This document shows positions 33,730 through 45,065 of a stretch of DNA of 64,000 nucleotides, in pieces. The position numbers were made by a program, and so were the translations under genes. The notes below the pieces were generated by a model. That model did no database searches. It saw only the letters and a list, made by a program, of their open reading frames with translations, and was not told where the DNA came from. The DNA comes from Chaetoderma sp. LZ-2023a (Eukaryota > Mollusca > Caudofoveata > Chaetodermatida > Chaetodermatidae): NCBI GenBank assembly GCA_034401795.1, contig CM067367.1, positions 37,416,668 to 37,480,667 on the forward strand, in the 5' to 3' direction. Every line of letters begins with the position of its first letter. Within the stretch, counting starts at the first letter, position 1.

Positions 33730-35160
33730 GTTTTTAGGACAGAGTTATTTCAATCAAAAGGTGTTTGAAATCGGCTAATTGACTTACAGGTCTTGCTAAG
33801 TTAAGAGGGCATTGCATATTATAGTAGCTCGTTGGAAGCTGTTATCGACCCCTTCTCTCCGTCTTGCTATCTGCAATTTGACCCGATTAGAAACATTGAT
33901 CTGTCGAAACGCGTTTGTACCGTAAAACTATTAGAATTTCTGTTTCGGAGTAGACTCTTTATTAAAGAGACATTACCTGCAAGCTAAAACAAATTTTGGA
34001 AATTTTAAATATTTTTATTACAATGTAAAGAGCTTAGTATACTATTAATGTATACGCATTTTTATTCACAAATTCCAACCACGTCACCAATATTTTTTAT
34101 GTTATCGTTGTTCTGAATGAATAGAGCCGTGCACAGAGGTTTCTTACATTTGTTTACGGATCAATAAGATAGGAAGAACTCACAAAATCTGAAGTATGTC
34201 TAGACAGTCACCGAAAATAGTGGCGTCAGTGTGCCGCGAACCCCACAATACAACTCCTGTTGCAATATCAATAGCAACTAATCATACTGGTTTGCAACAG
34301 CTTTGCGAGGCGCTATCCATAATACGCATTTGATCTCGCTAAATGTAATTTAATAGAGACATGGGTTCTCTAAAGACAACCTGGGAGAAATGTTTTTTGA
34401 TAGCAATATCAGAAGTATTATTATTATGAACGTATGACCATATCTAAGCATACTGCAATGTATCTGAAGCACTCACAATCGGTAATAAATGCAATCATAA
34501 ATATAAAAAGTACCCATGTACATAATACGACACTATTACAGATACCATCAATCAATTCAAAGTATCGCAGACCGTGTAAGCACTATCAATGGTACACATA
34601 TTAAACAATGCCATTCTGAATACGGTCCACTGACCAGTATCAATACCATGCATTTCCAATATCAATACATGACTATTGTAATTGTCTACTGTAAACTAGA
34701 TAAATGATATCCAGTGGCAACCTACCTTTCACAATGACCAATATATATATATTGTTCTTCTCTTTATTGGTTATTGTGAAATATATACAAATCACAGCAC
34801 AAAGATAAATACGTATCGTTAGACGCGTGCCTGCCTATGCAAAACATCAACTAACACATTCCTCAATCATTTAACCACAAAAAATAAAATCAGCATATAA
34901 TTTATATACAGAAATTCTATATACAACGGCGGAGTAATCCTAAGTAGCAGATTCACTAGGTGTTTAATTTTGTACATAAAATGATAATCTTAAGCTATTT
35001 ACGCAGATAACGAAACGAATAAGGCTTGTAATCCTTAAAGTTCTCATAAATTGTTAAATACATACATCTCAAGTAAATTTGAGACGATTTGTTGCATCAA
35101 ATATATCAGAGATGTTCTATAAAGGATAATGGCTAGGTCCGCTCTTTCACTCAAACGTAT
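33730..35160. other. Intergenic, one short hairpin
   Basis: TTTCACAATGACCAATA (34727-34743) pairs with TATTGGTTATTGTGAAA (34765-34781), one mismatch, with an (AT)n-containing loop. Otherwise nothing supported. Confidence 0.45.
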
Positions 35161-35164
35161 TATG

Positions 35165-35370
35165 TTATAATCAATTACATCACAGTATGCTGATGTCACC
35201 ATCAACGTGCGTAATGAATGACGCATCAGTGCACTTTCAAATTAGTTTCAAAATATTCAACAGCTTACCTGTATAATTACCGTAATATTGGCATTATGTG
35301 AATTCAGCGTTCGATGTATCCATACATGGGCAAAGCGTGTGCGGAGCTTAGCTATAAATGGATCCCTGTA
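35165..35370. mobile_element. M2 MITE fragment
   Basis: TATAATCAATTACATCACAG, CAAATTAGTTTCAAAATATT and TGTGCGGAGCTTAGCTA are M2 blocks. The ends are eroded. Confidence 0.65.
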
Positions 35371-35608
35371 TTGTGAACTGATTTATTTCAACTATGGTGG
35401 CTAATGCAGTAGCGAGTCATTTCATCATACTTAGGAACCAGAATAGTAGGTGACACCCAAGTTAAGTGGAGAACGATCGTCTTACAGTACATGGGTCCAA
35501 CATTTCTTTAGCCTGATCATGTATGATATGTGCACTCATTAACTCCCCCCCCCCCACCCCCCATGTGTCAACAACACCTCAAAGCGCTCACAATGCTACT
35601 CATATTAA

Positions 35609-35885
35609 TTAACCATTTAATTGTCAAGATCGTTTCCAAGAAAATTATAATTTTCGCACTTACATTTCCTACAAACGGATATTCCTAGTGGCCACTACAG
35701 GTGCCGTTTTTGGCGGGCCAGACGATTCATGGAGTAATAGTCAAGAAAATCGAAAATTCACCATAGCTACTGTCCATATCTAGGCCGAGAGTGTCCTATT
35801 TTTGAAAAATTTCCACTGGAATGACTGGCTCGGTAACCGAAAGAAATAAGGCACCTTGGCCTACAAATGGACGTTTCTCAACACA
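35609..35885. mobile_element. M1 MITE, expanded or diverged copy
   Basis: TTAACCATTTAATTGTCAAG on the left, TTTCCACTGGAATGACTGGC in the middle and CTACAAATGGACGTTTCTC on the right. Confidence 0.6.
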
Positions 35886-35911
35886 CATTATTTGCCTTCT
35901 GGCCAGTTTGA

Positions 35912-36274
35912 CAATTCACCTTTCCAGAGTACCCATCCATCATATGACGTCATAATGAACTGCGTGATGTGTAGAATGACATCATAATGAATGACGTCAT
36001 AAATGACGTCGATAAGTACGTCACGAACGCATATTTGAAGACGGTCTATGCGCTGTTGTACAAATTGTTTGCTTTTACTATTTAATAAATATTCTGTTGA
36101 ATATTTTGCAACTAATTTGACTGGTCGGGGCGCTGTTGTTGCCATAGGCAGCAACAGCACCCAATCAAATTAGTTACAAAATATTCAACAGCTTCCCTGT
36201 ATAGTTTTCAGGAAATTGATAGCTAGGGCATTTGGGGATCGATCAATTCGAGAAAAATTATGGAAAGGTCCATT
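35912..36274. mobile_element. M2 MITE, near full length
   Basis: Ends TTCACCTTTCCAG and TGGAAAGGTCCATTG. The centre is a long palindrome (GACTGGTCGGGGCGCTGTTG then GGCAGCAACAGCACCCAATC). Lies 26 bp from an M1 copy. Confidence 0.85.
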
Positions 36275-37230
36275 GTGCGAATATTGCAAATTGCGAGAAG
36301 ATGGTTACTTATCGTATAGCTGTCATTGGGCAGATCTTCTACGTTACTTCAGCCCTATGTCCTGGACAATCTAAGTGAAGTATGCTATTCTACATACATT
36401 ACACACACACACAATTTAAAGAGATAAAATAAAGGCTGAACAAAATCGACTATATTTCTAAACATGCGAATTGATATTCTTGAAAGCTGACTGCTTCACA
36501 TACACGTACATTTGTTTGCAGATAAAAATGTAAGTATTATGTCTGTGAAACGAAGATCTAATTGAAGGTAGCATAGATTGACAAACTGTAGGTGTATATG
36601 TCTTTCATCACAGTACATTACCAAATTCGCCATCTGACATCATTAAGTCCAATGACAACATCCATACGTACAGCATGTCCGTAAGTAAACCCTGTACACA
36701 AGCATGGCAAGAACTAAGTATACATAATTGCGTTAAAACTGGGATGAGAGCAGTTTCAGGACACAAATTTGGGAAGAAATGCCATATGAAAAGTAACACA
36801 AATATCAGCTTTAGTTACTGTTTATTTTTTCATTTATATTTATATGGGTTTCCACTTAAGTAGGTAAAATAATCTTTTTGGTTGCCAATCGGATTGAAAG
36901 AATTCTCTGATAATGATTTGAATAAACACAGCAGAAGGCAGAAGAAATGATAAAAATAATAAAACAATGAAAAAACAATAGATTTCTGTCCAAACTTTGT
37001 GCAGAGGAACTGAGGTAGTGACATTTTCTGGCATTTTATGGCAGCCATTAATGTAGGTAGGTAGATATGTAGGTAGGTGGGTAGGTAGGTCAGGAACCAA
37101 AGAATCCATATAATTTCCGACCTTGTTATGGAATGATTGCGCCTTTAGAAACCTGCTACGATGCAAGTAATATAAACACATACCTTGCAAGTACTCAGAG
37201 ATTAAATCAATGGAGAAATACAGTTTAAGC
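36275..37230. other. Intergenic with a GTAG-type microsatellite
   Basis: (GTAG)n-like run at about 37053-37092. The minus open frame 36840-37265 runs through it and is not credible. Confidence 0.45.
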
Positions 37231-37234
37231 TCTG

Positions 37235-37557
37235 CCCTGAACATCGCTAGCCAAGCTCCAGCCACACTTTTGCCATGGTCGGATCAATCGATCAGTGCAC
37301 TCTCTCAATCGCAATTTCAAGAAAACTATACAGGTAAGATGTTCAATAGTATGAAACTAATTTGACTGGATGTTGCTGCTGCCTAAGGTAACAACAGCGT
37401 CCAGTTAAATTAGTTTCAAAATATTCACCAGAATGTTTATTAAATAGTGAAGCCATACAATTCGTACACCTTGACGGACTACCAAGCGTTTATGACGGGG
37501 ATAATCGCGTTATTCATGACGTATTTGATTACAATGCTTGAACCATCATGGTGCTAT
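37235..37557. mobile_element. M2 MITE
   Basis: CTAGCCAAGCTCCAGCCACA, ACTATACAGGTAAGATGTTC, ACTAATTTGACTGGATGTTG and TTTATTAAATAGTGAAGCCA. Ends partly eroded. Confidence 0.75.
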
Positions 37558-39240
37558 TATGGAAACCAATCATTTATATGTATTATCGTGTCAATTTTCG
37601 GCGACAAAATCCTGACAAATGACTGATTGTTCTATTGTATATATCGGCTTGGGTGTATGATCAGACAGGTTGGTATCGTAAATTAACCACCCACAATAGT
37701 GATTAGTCAGTGGTAAAGCATGGCAAACAATACTTGTCAACATGATTGGTGTCAAATGCTATATGCAACCTCCCATTGATGACGTTTAATGTACCAAGTA
37801 TCGATGCATGTTACTACTGAAAAACCAATAACCGGTCACAGATAGAAGCAATAATACTGCTAGCAGCACAGAAACTGATTAAATGCTCTTCTGGAGAAAC
37901 CTCAATATTTTGGGACGTACATTAATGATCAATTGGATCATATAACAGGCATTATTTCTTGCCTAATTGCCCTATAGACGTTGCACAAATGACGCATTGT
38001 TTGTTTATTTGATATATGGATCTTGGAATGATAATAGTCAACAGACTAAGCAATTAGCAGACGCGATAATGAGTGCTAATTAGAAGATCAGTTACCGCAT
38101 ACGATGGCATAAGTCTATACACGTACAAACAAAACGTCCACATTTTATTAGCAGGCTCGTGGTGAGATCAATAAACATAGGCACAAGAGATCAACTGCAC
38201 TTTAGCACCCAGAATTGTGGTCCGTTAACCATTTGAACCCTTAAATACAATAATTTAATGATTTTTTTCATATTTATAAATTCTGGTTCAAAGGGTAAAG
38301 AGATCTGTACTGAGTGTACTGAGTTGGTGCCTGGTGCCTTGGCTTATATGAGGCAGAGCTAGTGTAAGGGCACAATACATCAGGGACGAACACGGCTCGT
38401 GAAATTTTCTGACCGCGTTAGTAGCGAAAACGTTCACTTGTTTGAAAAGAAGTATGACTGACGTAGCTAGTCTTTTCTCGCTGACATCAAGATATTTCCT
38501 AGAGCACGGGCTTATATTAGGAGATTATCCTTGATAACACATGTTACTGGGCCGGTACTGGACCAATAACGGGTCAATGCGACCAGGTATTAGCCCAGTA
38601 ACCTGCCTTATCAGGGTCTATCTTTTTTGTCAAATAACACTCGTTTTCTAGAAGATGGGCTTCTTCTAACACAATGTTAAACGACACGTATCATAAATTT
38701 ATGCAATCATTGATAGGGTCTTCTTGTTATCAATAATCAATTACACGGACCGGGGTGATGGTGGTGGTGGGGGAGTTGGATAATGGGTTTATCTGTCTGT
38801 TATCTTATTATCCATGGATAATACATCGTAAGCACCTAGACCGCTAAACCTGATAAATGACGTAAATGTCGGACCTTGTCAATAAGAATGTTTGTTTGTC
38901 GATTGATTGTCTTTTGCACGCACCGGTTTCATCACAATCTTAAAAAAACCCGCCTTTATTTGTTGCCGTATAACATTGTTAACAATACTCCTTGTTTAGC
39001 GCGCTAACACCGTAATTCCATTCTACATGATTTATTCAGGAGGACAGTCATGCTTGCCAGGTCATCATTTTGACCCGGGTATATTCTTGGATTGCAAACA
39101 TGCACATGTGTACATGGCAATCATTTGACACTGAGCTCACACTTGTCACTTTCATTCGTGGATAATGTATGAACACATGTGGAAAGTCACAAAATCTCTA
39201 AAAACCTAACAAAGTGAAAACATAAAGTGTGTATGTAATG
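37558..39240. other. Intergenic, nothing coding
   Basis: A small palindromic repeat, GTTACTGGGCC...AGCCCAGTAAC, lies at 38541-38604 and relates to 30460-30520. No gene seen. Confidence 0.45.
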
Positions 39241-39587
39241 TACAGTTCCAGTTTTAGCTATGCCCCGCCCCTCTCTATCTAAGCTCCACCCACACTTCGC
39301 CGTGTTGGGAGTGATCGATCCCAGGATGCCATAACTATCAATTTCCTGAAACCTATACAGGTAAGCTGTTGAATATTTTGTAACTAATTTGACTGGGTGC
39401 TGTTGCTGCCCATACAGAATATTTATTAAATAGTAAAAGCAAACAATTTGTACAACAACGCATAGACAGTCATCAAATATGCGTTCGTGACGTACTTATC
39501 GACGTCATTCATTATGATGTCATTTTACACGTCACGTAGTTGATTATGACGTCATAGGATGGGTTGATAAAGTGGAAAGGTCTATTA
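39241..39587. mobile_element. M2 MITE, near full length
   Basis: TTCCAGTTTTAGCTATGCCC on the left, AGTGGAAAGGTCTATTA on the right; GACTGGGTGCTGTTGCTGCC at the centre, with the return arm shortened. Confidence 0.82.
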
Positions 39588-40880
39588 ACGTGTGAATATA
39601 ATCATGCTCTTCTCAGAGATATTATTATACTAGCTAAAACGCTAAACTGTCGACGCTACCTTGTTTCTCAGTGAAATATATAGGGCCTACCGGGTAGTGA
39701 AATAGGATTCGGCAAATATTCAGGCTTCTGCCCTAAAACTGGTGTCATTCGCCGTCTTAATAATATTGCAAAGTATGGGTAGCGTATGCAATAAGCAAAG
39801 GGTAGTTGAAAATATATACTTTTTAATGGCATTTTTCCTTTTACCTCTCCGTTAACAAAGTTGCATTGCGAAAGGTACTAAAGCAGCCTTCGTAAAATAC
39901 GTGGCAGCGGACTTCATGCCAGATAATGGTTTTCCTTCATGAGTGAAGCATCTCCTCCCTAAATCACTACCCGAATCAGACACAGGTTTGCTCATAGGGT
40001 ATATAACTCAGAGTATACGCTACTGCCTATATATTATGTAGTTACAAAACATGCGCCATCTGCGCTGAAGGCGCTATGTTCGCGTGACGCGCAAACTGCA
40101 CCCGGCACTAAGAGTGGGGTAGGCATTTCTTGTATGGATTCGGTGTTTTGACTGCGAAGTAGAATCATCGTCGCCGTCATTGTTATCGTTATCGTCGTCA
40201 TTATCATAGTTTTATTTTTTAAATCTTTACTGGGCACATTGCTGTCACAGGACATGAACTTTACGCTATGTTACCACACTAGTATTATGACTAGTATTGG
40301 ACGTGGAACGCGCATGGACAGTGCTTGCGCCCGTCACTGAGCAAGAACTGGGCACTCGACTATCACTCATTGTTGGCTGGGCACGTGGTTGTCATTGAGA
40401 ATGGGCTAGTCAAAGCAATACCACACGTCTGCAGCTATATGTGATTCAGACAGGTGTATGGACAAACGACACGCTGGCGTACCTGTCTGATGCATAGTTA
40501 GATTGTATAGATTCTATGGCCATTAATGACCGAAACACGTAACGGACAACTTAACTATACTCTTGTAAGTAAGTAGTATGTCTTTCTTCTCTGCAACCAT
40601 GTCAGTCCAGGTGCCTTTGAAGATATAAAATGAAAGTTATATATCCGGGTTAGTTAGTAAATATGATTCAAAGGTAGTACGGTTTAAGACTAACTTAGTT
40701 TATTTTGACGAGCCTTTGAACATAAATACGTTTCATCAGGTTTTGAGTAATCACATTTATATGTCCAAATGTTTGTCAAAATAAACTAGTGGTTGCGCTA
40801 TTTCATCGCGAGATGGCCGACGTATTCCAAACGAGGATCTGATACCCAATGGACACAATAATGAACACACCACCAGTATA
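39588..40880. other. Intergenic, nothing recognised
   Basis: No supported gene or repeat seen. The minus frame at 40034-40255 passes through (ATC/GTC)-rich sequence. Confidence 0.4.
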
Positions 40881-41645
40881 GGTCAAGTTCGGTTCACTAA
40901 TCATAGTCAGTATGCTGTTTTACTGAACATGCGCAGTTGATATGCCCATGAAGCGAATACTTTTTAGTTAACTATAGTAAGTTCGTTGGTACCCAATGCC
41001 CCATTGCCGAGATCAAAGTAGCCTCTGGGAAAGAATATCTGAAATGCATGCCGAAGGAAGCAATGCCCTAGGTGCGGGTTGGGGCACATCTAAAGCCCGG
41101 AAGCTCTTGGGTTATATGGCTAGCATTACAACGGACACCCAAATGATCATGTTTTAAATCAACCATTCATCAACATTGAGTGTTTAAAGACATGGATGAA
41201 GAAATGAAGAAGAAAAAAGACCAGAATGAAGAAACAAAATATCTAAATTCAGATGAATACCTGAAAATTGAGATCACTGCCATTGAAGTATTATGGCAGA
41301 AAATTTGGAGTCGGGTACCAGTCTCGATTAACCCTGTCTGTCGTCTCTTTTGATGGCCTACGAAATTGGGTTATTTTTGTCCATTAAGACGTCAAAAAGC
41401 GTCCATATGAGATGCGAAGGAATAGAGGCTTGGGAACATTGCCATATACAATAAGAAAGTATTATTTCATCAATCCTACGTTATTTAATGAAATATTTAC
41501 TTTTATATGCGTTTTCATATTAACCATTTGGAACCAAGCTCGGGTGCTCGGCTGACTTTAGTTGATCAGCTATAGCTAACTATTTAAAGTTCAGTTGGTG
41601 TCTAGTTAACTGTAGTTAACTATGGTTAGCGAACCGAACTTGACC
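40881..41645. mobile_element. 765-bp TIR element, unnamed
   Basis: Left end GGTCAAGTTCGGTTCACTAA, right end inverted as GGTCAAGTTCGGTTCGCTAA, each continuing to CCATAGT or TCATAGT (~27 bp, three mismatches). Further inward are GTTAACTATAG on the left and TAGTTAACTGTAGTTAACT on the right. A 53-codon frame (41192-41353, MDEEMKKKKDQNEETKYLNS...) lies inside. It is Lys/Glu-rich and of unknown origin. Flanking ATA may be the target duplication. Likely a non-autonomous DNA transposon. Confidence 0.7.
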
Positions 41646-42352
41646 ATAGTTATCCATATGTCTTATGGACAGATGCCGGACCATATTTTTGTTATGTAAT
41701 TATCATCAAGATGATTCCGTCGGCTTTTGCTATCTATGTGACAGCAATGACATTCAGCCAAATTATTGTCAAAGTAATTAAGTTTACCCACTAGTAAGTA
41801 GAAAACGATGCGATTTTGGCCTAATAAATCAATTTTGCATAATTAACAACTCTGTGCTTCAATATCATAACACGTGCATTATAGCGATCACAAAGCAGGC
41901 ATGTGATGATGTGAAACCTTCCGTAACAGTGAGTATAAGGGCATCAAAGAATAATGATATCAATTATTTAAAATGCTATCAATCCATTAGCGTTTCATGT
42001 CCCGCATGCGTTATATATACGTTGTCACGCACGGGTTCTCGGGGTTGCCAATGACGCAAAGAACAAAAACCAGAGCAAAGTTGGAAATACTCATTTGCGA
42101 TCTATTCTTTTGTTTAATATGATAAAAACTGATAGTTAATCAGAATATTATAAAAGGAAGATCATCAAATAAATACGATGCCCAAAAAACTGTTGTGACG
42201 ATCAAATATTGAATGTGTAGACAACTGTCATTACACAATTATTTGAAATGTCGTTAAAATATTTGATCAAAATTCTGCCTCTCACTCAGTCAGTTTTCAC
42301 ATTCGCACTAACGTTATATCTTCACGTACACATTCCAACAGACAGTCACGCC

Positions 42353-42398
42353 CACGCACACACATGCACGAACGCACGCACGCGCGCTCTCACGCAGA

Positions 42399-42458
<60 letters not shown>

Positions 42459-42482
42459 CTCACGCACGCACGCTCGCGCGTT
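42353..42482. repeat. (ACGC)n microsatellite, duplicon A
   Basis: GCACGCACGC tract. The long ORFs on both strands here are repeat frames. Confidence 0.95.
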
Positions 42483-42633
42483 AATTGACAAAGAAGCAAA
42501 CAGACGCCACAACACTGTCACATTTTTTGAAGTGGCTTGATAAATTGGCCTGGACTTACATTTATGTAAAATACAAAAGCAAGTTGATTGTAGAAAACAA
42601 CAGCCACGATAAACTGGAAGGCGTGGAACCATG

Positions 42634-42870
42634 TAACCCTTTCGTGACGAGGCCGGCCAAAACAGTTCTCTGCATTCGGCTTGATGAATATCCATTTGCA
42701 GGCCCAGAGATGACTTTCTTTGACAATTTACCACTGGAATGGTAACCGAGCCAGCCATTCCAGTGGTAAATCTTTAAAAAATAGTCTCTTTGCCTGCAAA
42801 TGGACATTCAATAAGAAATAATAATAATTTAGATTTTCTTGACCAATTTTGGCCATTAAAGGGTTAATAA
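42634..42870. mobile_element. M1 MITE, duplicon A
   Basis: TAACCCTTTCGTGACG left, CATTAAAGGGTTAATAA right; GCAGGCCCAGAGATGAC and CCACTGGAATGG in the core. The orthologous copy is at 55867-56116, so it predates the duplication. Confidence 0.85.
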
Positions 42871-43000
42871 CATTTGGCATTGCTATATATGGCACTTATG
42901 TACTATTTGGTGATTCGCAGTTATTAGAAAGCTGGCTCATCAAAGGGTATTAGCAGTAGTACAACGCATACGAGAAAGATTGATAGGGTATTAAAAGTAG

Positions 43001-43004
43001 GACG

Positions 43005-43037
<33 letters not shown>

Positions 43038-43039
43038 GC

Positions 43040-43071
<32 letters not shown>

Positions 43072-43103
43072 CGACTACGACGACGACGACGACGACGACG
43101 ACG
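43001..43103. repeat. (CAA)n then (CGA)n microsatellite
   Basis: About 23 CAA triplets followed by about 10 CGA triplets. Duplicon B has only GACAACAACGG here (near 56230), so the array grew in A. Confidence 0.95.
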
Positions 43104-43424
43104 GATAAGTGTACTTATTGACAAAATTGTAAAATCTTACGGATATAAAGTCTTAATAGATGGAGATTCATATTGGATTATGTACCCATCATTAGAGACG
43201 AGGTTTTGGACGCCATTTTGAAATTGAAAAAAAAGACCCGTACATCTCATCTTAGTTTGCAACGCATAACTGTGGGGTCAAGAGATACATATTACCAGAA
43301 GTCCATAATACTACATATAATAGTATTATATGGACGTCTGATATTAGGCATACCTATTACTATTTTCAGGGGGTGACAGCCATTTTACAGTGTTGTAACG
43401 AGTTGTAACGAGTTACAAGATTTT

Positions 43425-43520
43425 GTGACTCGAGTCGAGTCGAGCCATTTATAGCAATGACTAGAGTCGAGTCGAGTCATTTTGCCACAGTGACTCGAGT
43501 CGAGTCGAGTCGAGTCATAG
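43425..43520. repeat. GACTCGAGTC palindromic cluster, A-left
   Basis: Repeats of CGAGT forming self-complementary GACTCGAGTC, arranged in about three blocks. Confidence 0.9.
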
Positions 43521-43534
43521 CGAATGCTTGATCC

Positions 43535-43715
43535 AAGACGAGTTTGGAGTTGCCCAGCCGTTACAGTTATACAACAACAAGGATTTTGTTAAGGGCATCT
43601 TTGATCTACGAATCCATTGCTTTCAGAAGGACTGGAAAGCTATGTGCCCCATGACGCATGGTGCAGCAATGCCAGCAGTACCGCACAACTGTGAGCCTAG
43701 GATTATACTTTTCCT
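43535..43715 (-). mobile_element. LINE L-a remnant, duplicon A
   Basis: Reverse complement of the 3290-3500 part of the L-a copy (AAGGGCATCTTTGATCTACG, CTATTGCTTTC-like). A longer orthologous piece is in duplicon B at 56720-57400. Confidence 0.8.
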
Positions 43716-43799
43716 CCATTTGATCCTGTGCAATGCAGTAAGGATATGTAACCCCATTCATATTGTCATATCCTTATTGCATTGCACAGGATCAAATGG
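43716..43799. repeat. 33-bp-arm hairpin, duplicon A only
   Basis: The arms are 43716-43748 and 43767-43799, one mismatch, 18-base loop. Duplicon B has only the right-hand orientation (GCATTGCACGGGATCAAATG near 57477), so A gained an inverted copy. Confidence 0.93.
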
Positions 43800-44070
43800 T
43801 GTGATCGCCTCTTCGCGTGGGGGTGGGGCTGTTGATCGTAATACGAGCAGATGACTATATAGAAAACATAGGAACATAACTCTTAAATCGTGGATTGGGT
43901 GCAAATCTGCAATGCTTGAATTTTATGTAACAAATGTGTCTTAAACCTCTGTCTTGCTTAAGTTTTCTTTGCCAACCACATATTTAATTGTGATTTCACA
44001 GACCCGACCCATTAACACTGTTCCTACAACATGAGGTTTACGACATTCATTTGCATAGACACTTTAGAAA

Positions 44071-44173
44071 GCTATTTCCGAAAAAGTTGGTCCCGATCCC
44101 AGGATGATTTATAATAAGGAAAAATTAGTTGCCTCTCCGAGATCCAGGAGAGGTAACTAATTTTTCCGTATTA
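44071..44173. mobile_element. 103-bp insertion with 8-bp target duplication
   Basis: TTTAGAAA at 44063-44070 and again at 44174-44181. Duplicon B has a single TTTAGAAA (57736-57743) with neighbouring sequence joined. It contains a 21-bp-arm hairpin (GGAAAAATTAGTTGCCTCTC and its inverse, 44118-44167). The 8-bp duplication is hAT-like. Terminal repeats are not clear. Confidence 0.8.
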
Positions 44174-45065
44174 TTTAGAAAACTAGTTTAATATATAAGA
44201 GCAATGTAATATTTCTGGTAATTTACTCAAGCAATAAAAGCATGTAAGCATGTAATAACCTGTTCTTAATTATAGTGTTCTTGTCTTTTCTTGCAGCAAT
44301 GTATTTACTGTCCGGCGAAAACGACGTTTGAATATGAACTAAATTAAAAAGCTGAGATAGATCTTAATCTTATGCTAAGTGAAATCTCGCACACGCGTCC
44401 TAACAACATAATACATAATAATATTGTTCAATTTATGTTTTTTAGAAATATTGCCACATGCACTGTTAAATGATAGTATGGATCATTGCTTACTACCTAG
44501 TACCCATTAGCTCAATTACCCAAAAAATACATGTTCTGAGGAATTAAATCTCGCCTGTTCTCCTCATTATTAGTAAGATTTGATAAATAGTATACACAAA
44601 GTTTACCATTTTGTCGATGTTTCTGCCATCGGGAAAAGTGACTCATATCACCTCGTCTTACAACATAGTACATAGACGAGACAAAAGCTGTTAGTCAGCA
44701 GTAGAATAGTTACACTTGAGCAAAACTAAGCTTGAAAGTAACAAGGATGCTGACGTTGATTTTGAGAATTGTGCAGCTGAAAGGTGTTGCTGTCTACGAC
44801 TCGGGATCAACATCCACTGCCATAGTAAAACAACACTTGAGCTCAGCTTGGATATTGGAGATGGCTGACTGTCATTCATTTTGAACATTGTAATACTACT
44901 TTGTTCTTGCTGTGGCTGGCGCTGGCAAACATGAGGTGCGTGGGGCAGTATAATTTGTCGGTGTGGAGTGGGGGTTATGACAAATACGGTACATGAATTC
45001 ACAGACGACCACTGAAAAACCACAATTTTCATTTGTGTGGACCTAAAATGCATTGAAACTAGTAT

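Noticed and set aside
42248-42758. THARTHAR / RACVRACV frames
   Set aside because: ACGC microsatellite.
43173-43376. Frame DYVPIIRDEVLDAILKLKKK shared with 56121-56411
   Set aside because: Duplicon similarity. The B frame diverges and no domain is seen, though a relic exon is not excluded.
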